Assembly (NCBI GenBank): GCA_963831535.1
Contig: CAWHQP010000001.1
Span: forward strand, 124,001 to 188,000
Reading direction: 5' to 3'
DNA length: 64,000 bases
DNA from: Bog-756 sp963831535
GTDB lineage: Bacteria; Actinomycetota; Acidimicrobiia; Acidimicrobiales; RAAP-2
How positions within the stretch are numbered: the stretch's first letter is position 1; each line of letters starts with the position of its first letter. Position numbers and translations under genes: made by a program. Below, piece by piece: positions 10,601 to 16,622 of the stretch. The notes beneath the pieces are model-generated. The model was given only the letters and a program-made list of their open reading frames with translations. It was not told the origin of the DNA and did not search any database.

Positions 10601-11022
10601 AACGAGCCGTTGGTAGCCGGGTTGATGGAGTTGCCCGACTGGGTGTTGGCCGGGTCGCACTCCGAGGGGAGGGTGGGAAGGACACCGTCCGGTGCCTCAC
10701 ACTCGACAAGCGTCACGTTGGACCCGGTGGGCAGCCCACTGCCGGATGGAGCCGACACCGTCACCGACTGTCCGCTGGAGTACGGAATCCCCGAGGTAAA
10801 GGGGGCGACCGGGCTCACGGTGCCGGTGGCCGCTCCGGCCGTGCCGATCAGGACGATCGTGACCCCCGCCGTCACGATCAGCACGGCTGCCGCCATGCGG
10901 ACAACGGTGCGATTGCCGGGCCCCGCCGGAAAAGCTGAACTTCGAGAGGCGCTCATGCGTCTCGTCATCACTGCTGGTGCACCTCTGGCTTGCCTCTTCC
11001 CTTGATTGTTCGGCTTCGTCAT
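7648..11022 (-). CDS. Large surface protein: neocarzinostatin-like domain, six Ig-like repeats, six propeller-like repeats
   Basis: First gene of the tightly packed pst operon, 1124 aa. Order: signal/membrane segment (about 40-66), neocarzinostatin-like domain (about 70-205; Cys 108, 122, 163, 171), six Ig-like domains of about 105 aa resembling bacterial Ig-like/Big_1 invasin repeats (about 215-870; each ends with a GQxxFTVxDTTxExVxYxA block), and six 42-residue GYWLVASDGG repeats (878-1124). The Ig stalk and terminal propeller suggest an extracellular rod with a binding head. There is no C-terminal anchor. The start is uncertain: 11022 lacks a clear ribosome-binding site and Met at residues 19 or 23 are alternatives. 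Its first domain is very close to the free-standing protein at 13133-13783, including the linker NPGDG, suggesting origin by fusion. Confidence 0.82.
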   Translation of the reverse strand: MTKPNNQGKRQARGAPAVMTRRMSASRSSAFPAGPGNRTVVRMAAAVLIVTAGVTIVLIGTAGAATGTVSPVAPFTSGIPYSSGQSVTVSAPSGSGLPTGSNVTLVECEAPDGVLPTLPSECDPANTQSGNSINPATNGSFTYPGYQLYALPDPNLSPSTITCGDTAATECVVGMFDSYDDFTQPHIFSQVFGVTPSPGDDAANPGDGSLAAAATVPSASLSTVSASSATAVADGTNSSVITVTLLGVNGASNTVPITGAAVTLTGNSGTSSTVTPSASTTDSSGQITFTVKDSTAEKVTYTAVSGGITVTQQAAVTFQAPVVSAVNSAVAASSSSEPADGASTSTVTVTVRDQGASPQPIQGISVTLAQGSGSSAITPSSAQTTDVNGQVKFTVTDTTVETVVYTATAGGVVLTPTVPPSVTFGTLVVSASDSTVTAGSTSPPTGSGGGTTVVVTLKTAGGSFPVADKSVTLTDTGTNGGQVSPTTAQNTNAQGQVSFAVTDTTVEQVTFGAVDVTDSNLAIGSITINFVAPTAPTVSASLSTVTFSPPTAPADGTTAFNVFVDLKNTANQPVVGDVVGISVANTATPNTVDDKVAVIPDTAAGATTPGETFGSNGQAEFQLRDTVAESIILTVTDQTASVTLTSSPTVTFTAGTTDGVQSTVAASPTAVAADGTTMSTVTVTLKDHFGNPVGGDSVSLDQGDGHSVISAPSLVTNASGVAAFTVTDTTNEYVTYEAVDTSDFNLVVSQTATVAFGTPPPIVPVAGDCAIVSNFSSVPADGSSTATITVYLYDGSGNPVTGRTVTLTAAGGSSSFTATETSDTTGAATFTVSDSHAESVTYSAVDTSDNVAIPGTVTIAFSPASTDAGAAASAPPLNHPVVSIVDTPDNGGYWLAASDGGVFTYGDAPFEGSLGGTHLNSPIVGMASMPDGQGYWLVASDGGVFNFGDAPFEGSLGGAHLNRPIVGMAATSDGGGYWLVASDGGIFTFGDAVFHGALGGIHLNSPIVGMAATPDGGGYWLVAADGGVFTAGDATFYGSMGDVVLNAPVVGIASTPDGQGYWLVASDGGIFTFGDAVFHGSAGAVRLNKPIIGMAATSDGDGYWLGASDGGIFTNDTRFFGSAA
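7651..8391 (-). repeat. Six 126-bp tandem repeats (42-aa GYWLVASDGG units)
   Basis: Six consecutive units of 42 codons (the last slightly shortened to 37) begin with N-x-P-[VI]-[VI]-[GS] and contain GYWLVASDGG and a FGDAxFxG block. Unit-to-unit identity is high at both DNA and protein level. Repeats of this type are frequent in surface proteins of Acidimicrobiia; a six-bladed propeller-like fold is inferred from number and spacing. Confidence 0.85.
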
Positions 11023-11187
11023 CGTGCGTTGGTCTCGTCCGCCGGTTTTGTGCTCGGCGGTGGGTCTCGCTTCTGGTACTGGGTCTGGTCTGTTCTTTGC
11101 CTTTTTCCTTCCGCCTCAGGACCCCCAAAACCCGGGGAGGCCGACGATCACTCGTCGGTCCCCCCGGGCCTGGGGACGTGCTCCGTG

Positions 11188-11204
11188 CTCCGTCTCCGAC
11201 GGAG
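11188..11204 (-). terminator. Possible hairpin terminator after the 11227 gene
   Basis: A 7-bp perfect inverted repeat (CTCCGTC/GACGGAG, 3-base loop) lies about 22 bases downstream of the stop at 11227. No T-run follows on the minus strand, so this is only a weak candidate. The 204-base gap 11023-11226 otherwise shows a second short hairpin (11141-11158) and no convincing promoter. Confidence 0.3.
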
Positions 11205-11226
11205 GCCGGCTACTGCCGCTCGGGGA

Positions 11227-13062
11227 TCAGGTCCCGGCGCTGGCCACCGTGGTGATGGGCGGCTGGCCGTTCCCCGCCGTGCTTCCGCCGTTCAGGCCGG
11301 ACGCACACGAGGTGTCGGTGCCACCGCCGCTGACGTTGTCGGGAGGTGTGTTACCGCCCGAAGCCACGTTGGAGGCGTCGGTGAGCCGGATGAACCCGAA
11401 GGACCCGATGATGGTGGTCAACTCGGCATCGAAGTTGACGCCGCTGGAGTTGTCCTTCTGCTTCTGAATGTCCGACTGCGAGTCGCACAGCCAGTTCAGG
11501 AACCCTGCCGTGGATGCCCTGACCGTGGCCGGGTTGTAGATGTTGAACAGGGTCCTAGCCGTCGGGTACGTGTTGCCGAGCACTGTTGCCGTTGTCGGCG
11601 ACTTACTGTTCTCGGTGATCTTGGTGGCCGAGAACTTGGTGCTGCCAACGGTGGCTGAACCGGCATACGGGTTGGAGGCGTAGACACCGTTCGACTCGTA
11701 GTAGAGCGTCGAAGCGACCTCGACGGCCTGGTCGCCCAGGTCAGAGGGCCAGTCGGCGGCGGCATAGTCGGAGATCTGCGAGGCATTGTTCTCCAGGGCG
11801 ATGTGCTGGCCGGCGTTGTCCCCGGTGGCCGTGGCCGGGTTGGGGTCGACTGCGGCGTTGCTATCCGCATTCGACGCACAACCGTTGCCGCTGGTCCCGC
11901 TGGACACACCGCTGTCGGAGAAGCTCTGCCAGGTCGACTCCGTGCCGGAGGCCGTGTTGACACCCATGATCCGGATCGGGACACCGATCTTTCCACCCGA
12001 GCCGACCGGCTGGGTGACGCCGGTGGCCAGACTGAGCTGGTCGGTGCCGCTGCCGGTGGCGGCCTGGGACAAGGTCAACGTGGTGCCACTGGCCGTCGCC
12101 GTCGTGCTGCCGGCAATGTTGCCGGGGGTGGTCAGGTCGGTGACCGTGTAGCTACCGGTCAGGCCGGCGGGCAAGGCATACGACAGCGTGGCCGTGGTCG
12201 TCCCGTTCAGCGTCACGTTCGGCAGCACCAGGTTCGGACCGAGGTTGGTGAGCTGACCCCAGTCGGTGATCTGCGTACTGTCCGTGGCGCACCACAGGCG
12301 GTAGGCCGTGCTCCCAGTTGCCCCTCCGTTGTCATTGTTGGCCACGTTGGAGAACGCCGTTCCCGAGTAAGGACCGGCTGCCGGGTCGCCGGGCAGCCAC
12401 CCCTGGTCGAGGTCGCCGATCACCCCACCGTTGACGCTGGCGTACGGGCTCCCGACCGCCGGGGTTCCGAACGAGTTCGGGTTGATCTGGAAGGCGACTG
12501 CGGGGACGCTGTCCTTGGCGTACCCGGTGCCGACTTCGCTGCAGCCCGCCGGCAGCGAACCCACCGGCTTGGAGGAGCGGGCGAAGTCCACCGGAAGGGG
12601 CGAGCTGAGGTCGGACGACCCGCACAGCTGGGCTTGACCGGCGCCCGAACCGACGTCGTCCACACCCTCGGTCACCTCGGTACGGTTCCAGTTGTCCACC
12701 GTGTCGGTGGTGGACACGTTGTCGCTGGCGCGACAGTACGCCTCAGCCGGAGCCGGGCTACCCACCGTGTTGGTGACACCGCTGTCGTACAGCGCCTGGC
12801 CACCGGCCGAGTTCAGGGTGCACCCGTAGAGGCCCGCCGAGGTGTACAAATCACCGATCTTCTGCATCATGTAAAAGGTGGTGTCCGAACCGGTGTCACG
12901 GATGCCGTTAACAACACCGTTGTTGAAGGCCGGATATCCGGTGGCCGGGTCGGCGGGGACTGCCGACGCTACGCCGGCCCCCAGCCCCAGTGTGGCGATC
13001 AGGGCGGTGACCCCGACCGTTCCGGCGACCGTCAGACGGCGCCTCAGTGTGCTTGGTCTCAT
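11227..13062 (-). CDS. Secreted PstS-like substrate-binding protein with inserted domain
   Basis: A 611-aa secreted protein with a clear signal peptide (residues 1-36, ending GVASA). The body has PBP_like/PstS landmarks: GSDTTFYMMQKIGDLY near the N-terminus, VDFARSSKPVG, ITDWGQL, and IRIMGVNTASGTESTW. Between ITDWGQL and IRIMGVN there is an inserted Thr/Gly-rich beta segment (about residues 275-345) not found in ordinary PstS. It lacks LAFTG or an Arg tail. AAGGAG lies about 13 bases before ATG 13062. It stands on the same strand as and upstream of the pst operon, separated by 204 bases, so it could be a third phosphate- or anion-binding protein of the locus. The ligand is not deducible. Confidence 0.75.
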   Translation of the reverse strand: MRPSTLRRRLTVAGTVGVTALIATLGLGAGVASAVPADPATGYPAFNNGVVNGIRDTGSDTTFYMMQKIGDLYTSAGLYGCTLNSAGGQALYDSGVTNTVGSPAPAEAYCRASDNVSTTDTVDNWNRTEVTEGVDDVGSGAGQAQLCGSSDLSSPLPVDFARSSKPVGSLPAGCSEVGTGYAKDSVPAVAFQINPNSFGTPAVGSPYASVNGGVIGDLDQGWLPGDPAAGPYSGTAFSNVANNDNGGATGSTAYRLWCATDSTQITDWGQLTNLGPNLVLPNVTLNGTTTATLSYALPAGLTGSYTVTDLTTPGNIAGSTTATASGTTLTLSQAATGSGTDQLSLATGVTQPVGSGGKIGVPIRIMGVNTASGTESTWQSFSDSGVSSGTSGNGCASNADSNAAVDPNPATATGDNAGQHIALENNASQISDYAAADWPSDLGDQAVEVASTLYYESNGVYASNPYAGSATVGSTKFSATKITENSKSPTTATVLGNTYPTARTLFNIYNPATVRASTAGFLNWLCDSQSDIQKQKDNSSGVNFDAELTTIIGSFGFIRLTDASNVASGGNTPPDNVSGGGTDTSCASGLNGGSTAGNGQPPITTVASAGT

Positions 13063-13132
13063 GGGTTCTTCGTTTCTCCTTGGATGGTGACGTTCGGTGT
13101 GGGGACGATGGTTGACGGGTAGGTCGGACTGC

Positions 13133-13783
13133 TCACGCCGCTACCGAGCGACGGGTCCGTCGGCGCCGGATGGCGATCCCGCCGGCGAACAGGCCACCTG
13201 CGGCCAGTGGCAGGCCGATGGCCAGCGGCAGTTCCGGCGTACCGTCACCCGGGTTGGCCGCGTTGTCGCCGGCCGATGGGGAGATGAGGAACGGCTGCGA
13301 GAAGATGTGCGGCTGGAGGAAGTCGTCGTAGTCGTCGAACATCCCCACCACGCACTCGGTGGCCACGGTGTTCCCGCACACGATGGAGCTCGGGCTCAGG
13401 TTGGGATCGGGCAGGGCGTAGAGCTGGTAGTTGTTGAGCGTGAACGACCCATCGGCGGCAGGGTTGATGGAGGGACCCGATTGCGTATTGCCCGGGTCGC
13501 ACTCCGAGGGGAGGGTGGGTAGGACACCGTTGGGGGCGGCGCACTCCACCAGGACCACGTTGGCTCCGGTGGGGAGCCCGCTGCCGGCCGGGGCGGTCAC
13601 CTTCACCGACTGACCGCTCGAGTAGGGGGTGCCCGCCGTGATCGTCTGTCCCGAGGTCGGATCCGGGTTGATCGGGGCCACGGTGCCGGTGACGGCACCG
13701 GCTGCTCCGGCGAAGAGCAGTAGGCCACAGGCGGACGCGGCTGCTCCGATGCCCACCTTTCTGGCGAGGTGTCGAACGTTCAT
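13133..13783 (-). CDS. Secreted neocarzinostatin-like domain protein with PExP/Arg-rich C-terminal tag
   Basis: A 216-aa protein: signal peptide (1-30), one domain with Cys 81, 95, 136, 144 and blocks GQSVKVTAPAGSGLPTG, NNYQLYALPDPNLS and ECVVGMFDDYDDF, then linker NPGDG and a tail TPELP (182-186), a hydrophobic stretch and IRRRRTRR. This domain is nearly the same as the N-terminal domain of the 1124-aa protein. ATG 13783 has a good ribosome-binding site (AAAGGAG). It begins the minus-strand gene series leading to pst and faces the 14622 paralogue across the intergenic region holding the PHO-box-like repeats. Function unknown. Confidence 0.82.
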   Translation of the reverse strand: MNVRHLARKVGIGAAASACGLLLFAGAAGAVTGTVAPINPDPTSGQTITAGTPYSSGQSVKVTAPAGSGLPTGANVVLVECAAPNGVLPTLPSECDPGNTQSGPSINPAADGSFTLNNYQLYALPDPNLSPSSIVCGNTVATECVVGMFDDYDDFLQPHIFSQPFLISPSAGDNAANPGDGTPELPLAIGLPLAAGGLFAGGIAIRRRRTRRSVAA

Positions 13784-14301
13784 GTGGTGCTCCTTTGGGA
13801 GTGCGAGAGATGTGGTGGGCAGAGACTGAATGTCGTGGCTTGTTTACGGGGGATTTATCCGGCGACGGTATTGGTGCCTTCGGGTGGCAATCTCACATGA
13901 CCCTGAGGGCAAGTCAACTCAAAAGCCCAGGTGACACAGAGAAATAACCTTGGGATTACCCATGCGCGACCCAGGCGTCACGCGATGCGACACAAAGGCT
14001 CGGACGGAGCCGAGTTGTGTACTGCGCGTCACATTCGGGAATGCCGCTCTGTGTATCCGGACCGCCGCAACCAGCGGGCACATTCGCGGCTGGGTCCCCT
14101 GCGGCATCGGGACGGGTACGGTGGTTTATCCTGTTGCCCCAACATAAATCCGGTGATCGGTGGCCACCGTCCTTCCGGACATCGGGTCGTCCCTGCCAGC
14201 AGCCAGTCCGGATCAGGCGCCTACTCCCCGGCCGATCACCCTGGGAATCCGGACCTCGAGGTGGGAGCGGAACAGTCGCAGACCAGGAAATGACACGTCC
14301 C

Positions 14302-14345
14302 GTTCATTTAGCGGTGACCTATCGGTTACCTTGTTGGTTTTCTGG
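14302..14345 (+). promoter_or_regulatory. Candidate PHO box, four 11-base direct repeats
   Basis: Four successive 11-base units GTTCATTTAGC, GGTGACCTATC, GGTTACCTTGT and TGGTTTTCTGG follow each other exactly. The first fits the Streptomyces PhoP consensus (GKTCAYYYRSG) at nearly every position; the others degrade, as is usual. Because GGTGACC is almost palindromic the array can also be read on the minus strand. Assigned by eye; PhoP binding is inferred. Confidence 0.5.
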
Positions 14346-14468
14346 CCATTGGTCATGATGGGAAAGGCGAGATCGTCAACGTCTATCCGGGTCATTTAAC
14401 CTGCACCCGGGACCACGGAATACAGGGGGGGATCTGGGGGGAAGGCGGCACCTCCATTGATCAGGATG

Positions 14469-14501
14469 TTTCACCGTTATTTCACCTGAAGTTGACACAA
14501 C
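14469..14501 (+). promoter_or_regulatory. Candidate PHO box overlapping a TTGACA -35 element
   Basis: Three 11-base units TTTCACCGTTA, TTTCACCTGAA and GTTGACACAAC are in exact register. The third contains TTGACA (14492-14497), and CATACT lies about 20 bases downstream, giving an activator-site/-35 overlap as in phosphate-regulated promoters. It is about 120 bases before the ATG at 14622. Regulation by a PhoP/PhoB-type response regulator is inferred. Confidence 0.5.
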
Positions 14502-14621
14502 GGACACGTAGTGGCGTCATACTTCTGCTCCAGTCACGCCCAAGAGGGGCCGGACAACTAAAATCGGCGGACACCGGAACCTGTTCAGCTGGCTCTTCTG
14601 GGGGCGGAAAGGCGTTGTCGC

Positions 14622-15305
14622 ATGCACAGGCGATGGGGAGTAGCGGCGCACCGGGGGCTGCGGCTCCGCCACGTGAGACGGGGGTCCCCATGGGGAGCAC
14701 TGCTGGTCATCGTGCCGGTGGTGCTGCTGGGTTTGGCTCCGGTGGCCTCGGCGGCACCGCAGCCTCCCCTGGTCTCGCTCATCGGGAACGCGCCGAACGG
14801 ACCGTTCTCCAGTGGTCAGGTGGTCGAGGTGACCGCTCCGGCCAACTCGATCCTGAAGCCGGGGAGGTCGCTCTTCATCGAGGAGTGCACGGCTTCGTTC
14901 AGCAAGCCCCGTCCTCTCGCCCATCAGTGTGATCACAGAACCGTCCAGCCCATCCTGTTACGAGCAGGATCCAACGGTTCGTTCACCTACACCGGCTACT
15001 CCATCTACGCCCTGCCCGATTCCCACACGCTCCACGAATCGGATCATCACCTGCCGGTGTGCAACCTCACACACGCCTGCGTCCTCATCGTGGGCTACGA
15101 CCTCGACGACCCCGGACACCGGGTCTGGTCAGCGCCCTTCCTGGTGAACCCGACACCGGGCGACACGGGGGCCAACCCGGGCAACGGGACCCCCGAGGTG
15201 CCGTACGCGCTGGTACTGCCCGTTCTGGCCATCGTCATCTTCGGCGGGATCCTGGTGATCAGGCGGCGACGGTCGAACGCTGCCCCAGCGTCTGGGAGCA
15301 TCTGA
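14622..15305 (+). CDS. Secreted neocarzinostatin-like domain protein with PExP/Arg-rich tag
   Basis: A 227-aa protein with a long positively charged N-terminus and membrane segment (about 25-45, AxA site near 45), one domain with Cys 89, 103, 147 and 153, and blocks FSSGQVVEVTAPANS, NGSFTYTGYSIYALPD and CVLIVGYDLDD. After linker NPGNG comes TPEVP (190-194), a hydrophobic stretch and IRRRRS. The DDF of the sister domains is changed to DDP here, the most divergent copy. GGAAAGGCG precedes the ATG. It is transcribed away from the pst cluster and lies just downstream of the PHO-box-like repeats. Confidence 0.78.
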   Translation: MHRRWGVAAHRGLRLRHVRRGSPWGALLVIVPVVLLGLAPVASAAPQPPLVSLIGNAPNGPFSSGQVVEVTAPANSILKPGRSLFIEECTASFSKPRPLAHQCDHRTVQPILLRAGSNGSFTYTGYSIYALPDSHTLHESDHHLPVCNLTHACVLIVGYDLDDPGHRVWSAPFLVNPTPGDTGANPGNGTPEVPYALVLPVLAIVIFGGILVIRRRRSNAAPASGSI

Positions 15306-15433
15306 AGCCTCCGAGGTCGGGCCTCCGGCGGGGTCCCGGCGGGCCGATGATGCCCTCGATCCTCGGCGAGAGACCTCCGAGGCCGTTGTGTGGACCGTTC
15401 CACCCGAACTCCCGCGGTCTTGGGCAGTCAGGG

Positions 15434-15439
15434 TAGGGT
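15434..15439 (+). promoter_or_regulatory. -10 element of a leaderless promoter (TAGGGT)
   Basis: TAGGGT is followed by six bases and then the ATG at 15446, the spacing expected when transcription starts at the start codon. No ribosome-binding site is present, consistent with a leaderless mRNA. Confidence 0.5.
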
Positions 15440-15445
15440 GCGCCC

Positions 15446-15613
15446 ATGTTCCGCTGGTTGAAGCGCCTGGCCCTGATGGCCCTCCTGGCGGCCGCGGTCC
15501 GCTGGCTGGTCGGTGCCACGACACGACGCCAACGGAACCGGGGCGGGAGTGCCCCGACCATCGGCGGCGACACCTGGCCCCCCGTACCGGTGAACCCGTC
15601 CCGGAAGGACTGA
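15446..15613 (+). CDS. Small basic membrane-associated protein (55 aa)
   Basis: A 55-residue product beginning MFRWLKRLALMALLAAAVRW: one hydrophobic helix, then a basic stretch TTRRQRNR and a Pro-rich C-terminus. No family recognised. Support for it being a gene comes from the leaderless-type promoter, GC-rich third codon positions and the helix-plus-basic-tail organisation. It ends 14 bases before the convergent DUF2510 gene. Confidence 0.6.
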   Translation: MFRWLKRLALMALLAAAVRWLVGATTRRQRNRGGSAPTIGGDTWPPVPVNPSRKD

Positions 15614-15627
15614 CCGCGCCGGCGTCG

Positions 15628-16128
15628 TCAGTCGCTGCGTCCGACCTTCCTCCAGTAGGCCCGCTCCTTGGCCTCTCGGACGGCGAACACGATGGTGGCC
15701 GCCAGTGACATCGCCGCCGCGGGGGCGAGGAAGAACCGATGGACGGGGTCGCCCCAGGCACAGAGGGCCAACACGACGGTGAGACCGGCGAGCCACCGGG
15801 AGGGTCGGATGGGGCCCCACCGGGTGCTGGCCCGCATCACGCCGCGCCCCACCCGGTTGGCGTAGAGGCCCTGCCAGCCTCCACCGCCGTCGTACCTCGG
15901 CTGACCCGCCTGGGGTATCGAGAGGTCGTTCGATGAGAAGTGCTCCTGACTCTGCAGTTCCCCGGGCGTCGTCGCGTCCAAATCTCGGTCCACCCGCGCG
16001 TCGGGATTGGGCGTATCAGAGGGCACCGCATGGCCGGTCCATTCACTGCCGTCGAACCATCGCTGTGAACCGGCCCGGTACGGGTCGGGGTACCACCCCG
16101 CCGGGGGCAGTGACGGGTCGGGGGGCAC
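15628..16128 (-). CDS. DUF2510 membrane protein
   Basis: A 166-aa protein. Residues about 8-35 carry the DUF2510 pattern (PPAGWYPDPYRAGSQRWFDGSEWTGH, split around the conserved Trp residues), a short motif common at the N-terminus of actinobacterial membrane proteins. After a polar linker come two hydrophobic segments (about 108-150). Function unknown. Convergent with the 55-aa gene upstream. Confidence 0.75.
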   Translation of the reverse strand: MPPDPSLPPAGWYPDPYRAGSQRWFDGSEWTGHAVPSDTPNPDARVDRDLDATTPGELQSQEHFSSNDLSIPQAGQPRYDGGGGWQGLYANRVGRGVMRASTRWGPIRPSRWLAGLTVVLALCAWGDPVHRFFLAPAAAMSLAATIVFAVREAKERAYWRKVGRSD

Positions 16129-16219
16129 CGGCCCTGTCTACTTGCTCACTGTGCCAATGGGAAGCCGGCCCAGTGTCTGCAGACCAGCTACGGATCTCGA
16201 CGGGCCGATGAGCCGACGC

Positions 16220-16567
16220 TCAGGCGCCGTCCCGACTCCACCGAGCGACACGGGTGCACTCCCCCACCTGGATCGAGTACTCGTCGTAGAACTCGTCACG
16301 CCCCTGACGCTGGGCCCGGCGGTGACGTGGGTCGTTGCGCCACACCTGGTGGGACTCGAGGGAGGCAAAGGTGACCAGTGACACGTGTTCCCCGTCCTCG
16401 GCCGTGAACGTCTTGAAGTCCACGAAGCCGGGCACCGACCGCGCTGCGGCGTGCATGGCCGCCGACACGTCGCGGTAGGCCGCCTGGGACCCGTCCCGGC
16501 GCCTCGACCGGAACACGGTGATGATCTGCCCCTCGGCAAAGGGCCTCGTGGGGTACGCGTCCGCCAC
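16220..16567 (-). CDS. Antibiotic biosynthesis monooxygenase (ABM) family protein
   Basis: A 115-aa protein with the dimeric alpha-beta barrel pattern of ABM proteins: an ITVFRSR first strand, an AMHAAARSVPGFVDFKTFTAEDGEHVSLVTFAS core (split by the conserved PGF) and HQVWRNDPRHR. Such proteins act as small monooxygenases or haem-degrading or sensing proteins; the substrate cannot be told. GTG start at 16567. It stands just downstream of serA on the same strand, 55 bases away, but has no obvious functional link. Confidence 0.7.
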   Translation of the reverse strand: MADAYPTRPFAEGQIITVFRSRRRDGSQAAYRDVSAAMHAAARSVPGFVDFKTFTAEDGEHVSLVTFASLESHQVWRNDPRHRRAQRQGRDEFYDEYSIQVGECTRVARWSRDGA

Positions 16568-16622
16568 GCTTGAACTCCTCCTCGTGTCCGGGTGGTCCTC
16601 CGGCCTTCGTGTTGCTCCCTGC

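Larger units (their letters stand above)
13784..14621. other. Divergent regulatory region between two neocarzinostatin-like genes
   Basis: No credible gene lies in these 838 bases: short reading frames on both strands lack ribosome-binding sites and family features. The region is somewhat AT-richer than its surroundings and contains two sets of 11-base-spaced direct repeats (14302-14345 and 14469-14501). It is the only sizeable divergent promoter region upstream of the pst-linked cluster. Confidence 0.6.

Noticed and set aside
11141..11158. Hairpin CCGACGA/TCGTCGG as a terminator
   Set aside because: Short stem without a T-run and more than 60 bases from the nearest gene end; kept only as a remark.
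6389..15305. Enediyne antibiotic cluster suggested by neocarzinostatin-like domains
   Set aside because: No polyketide synthase or chromophore genes are present; context is phosphate transport and cell surface.
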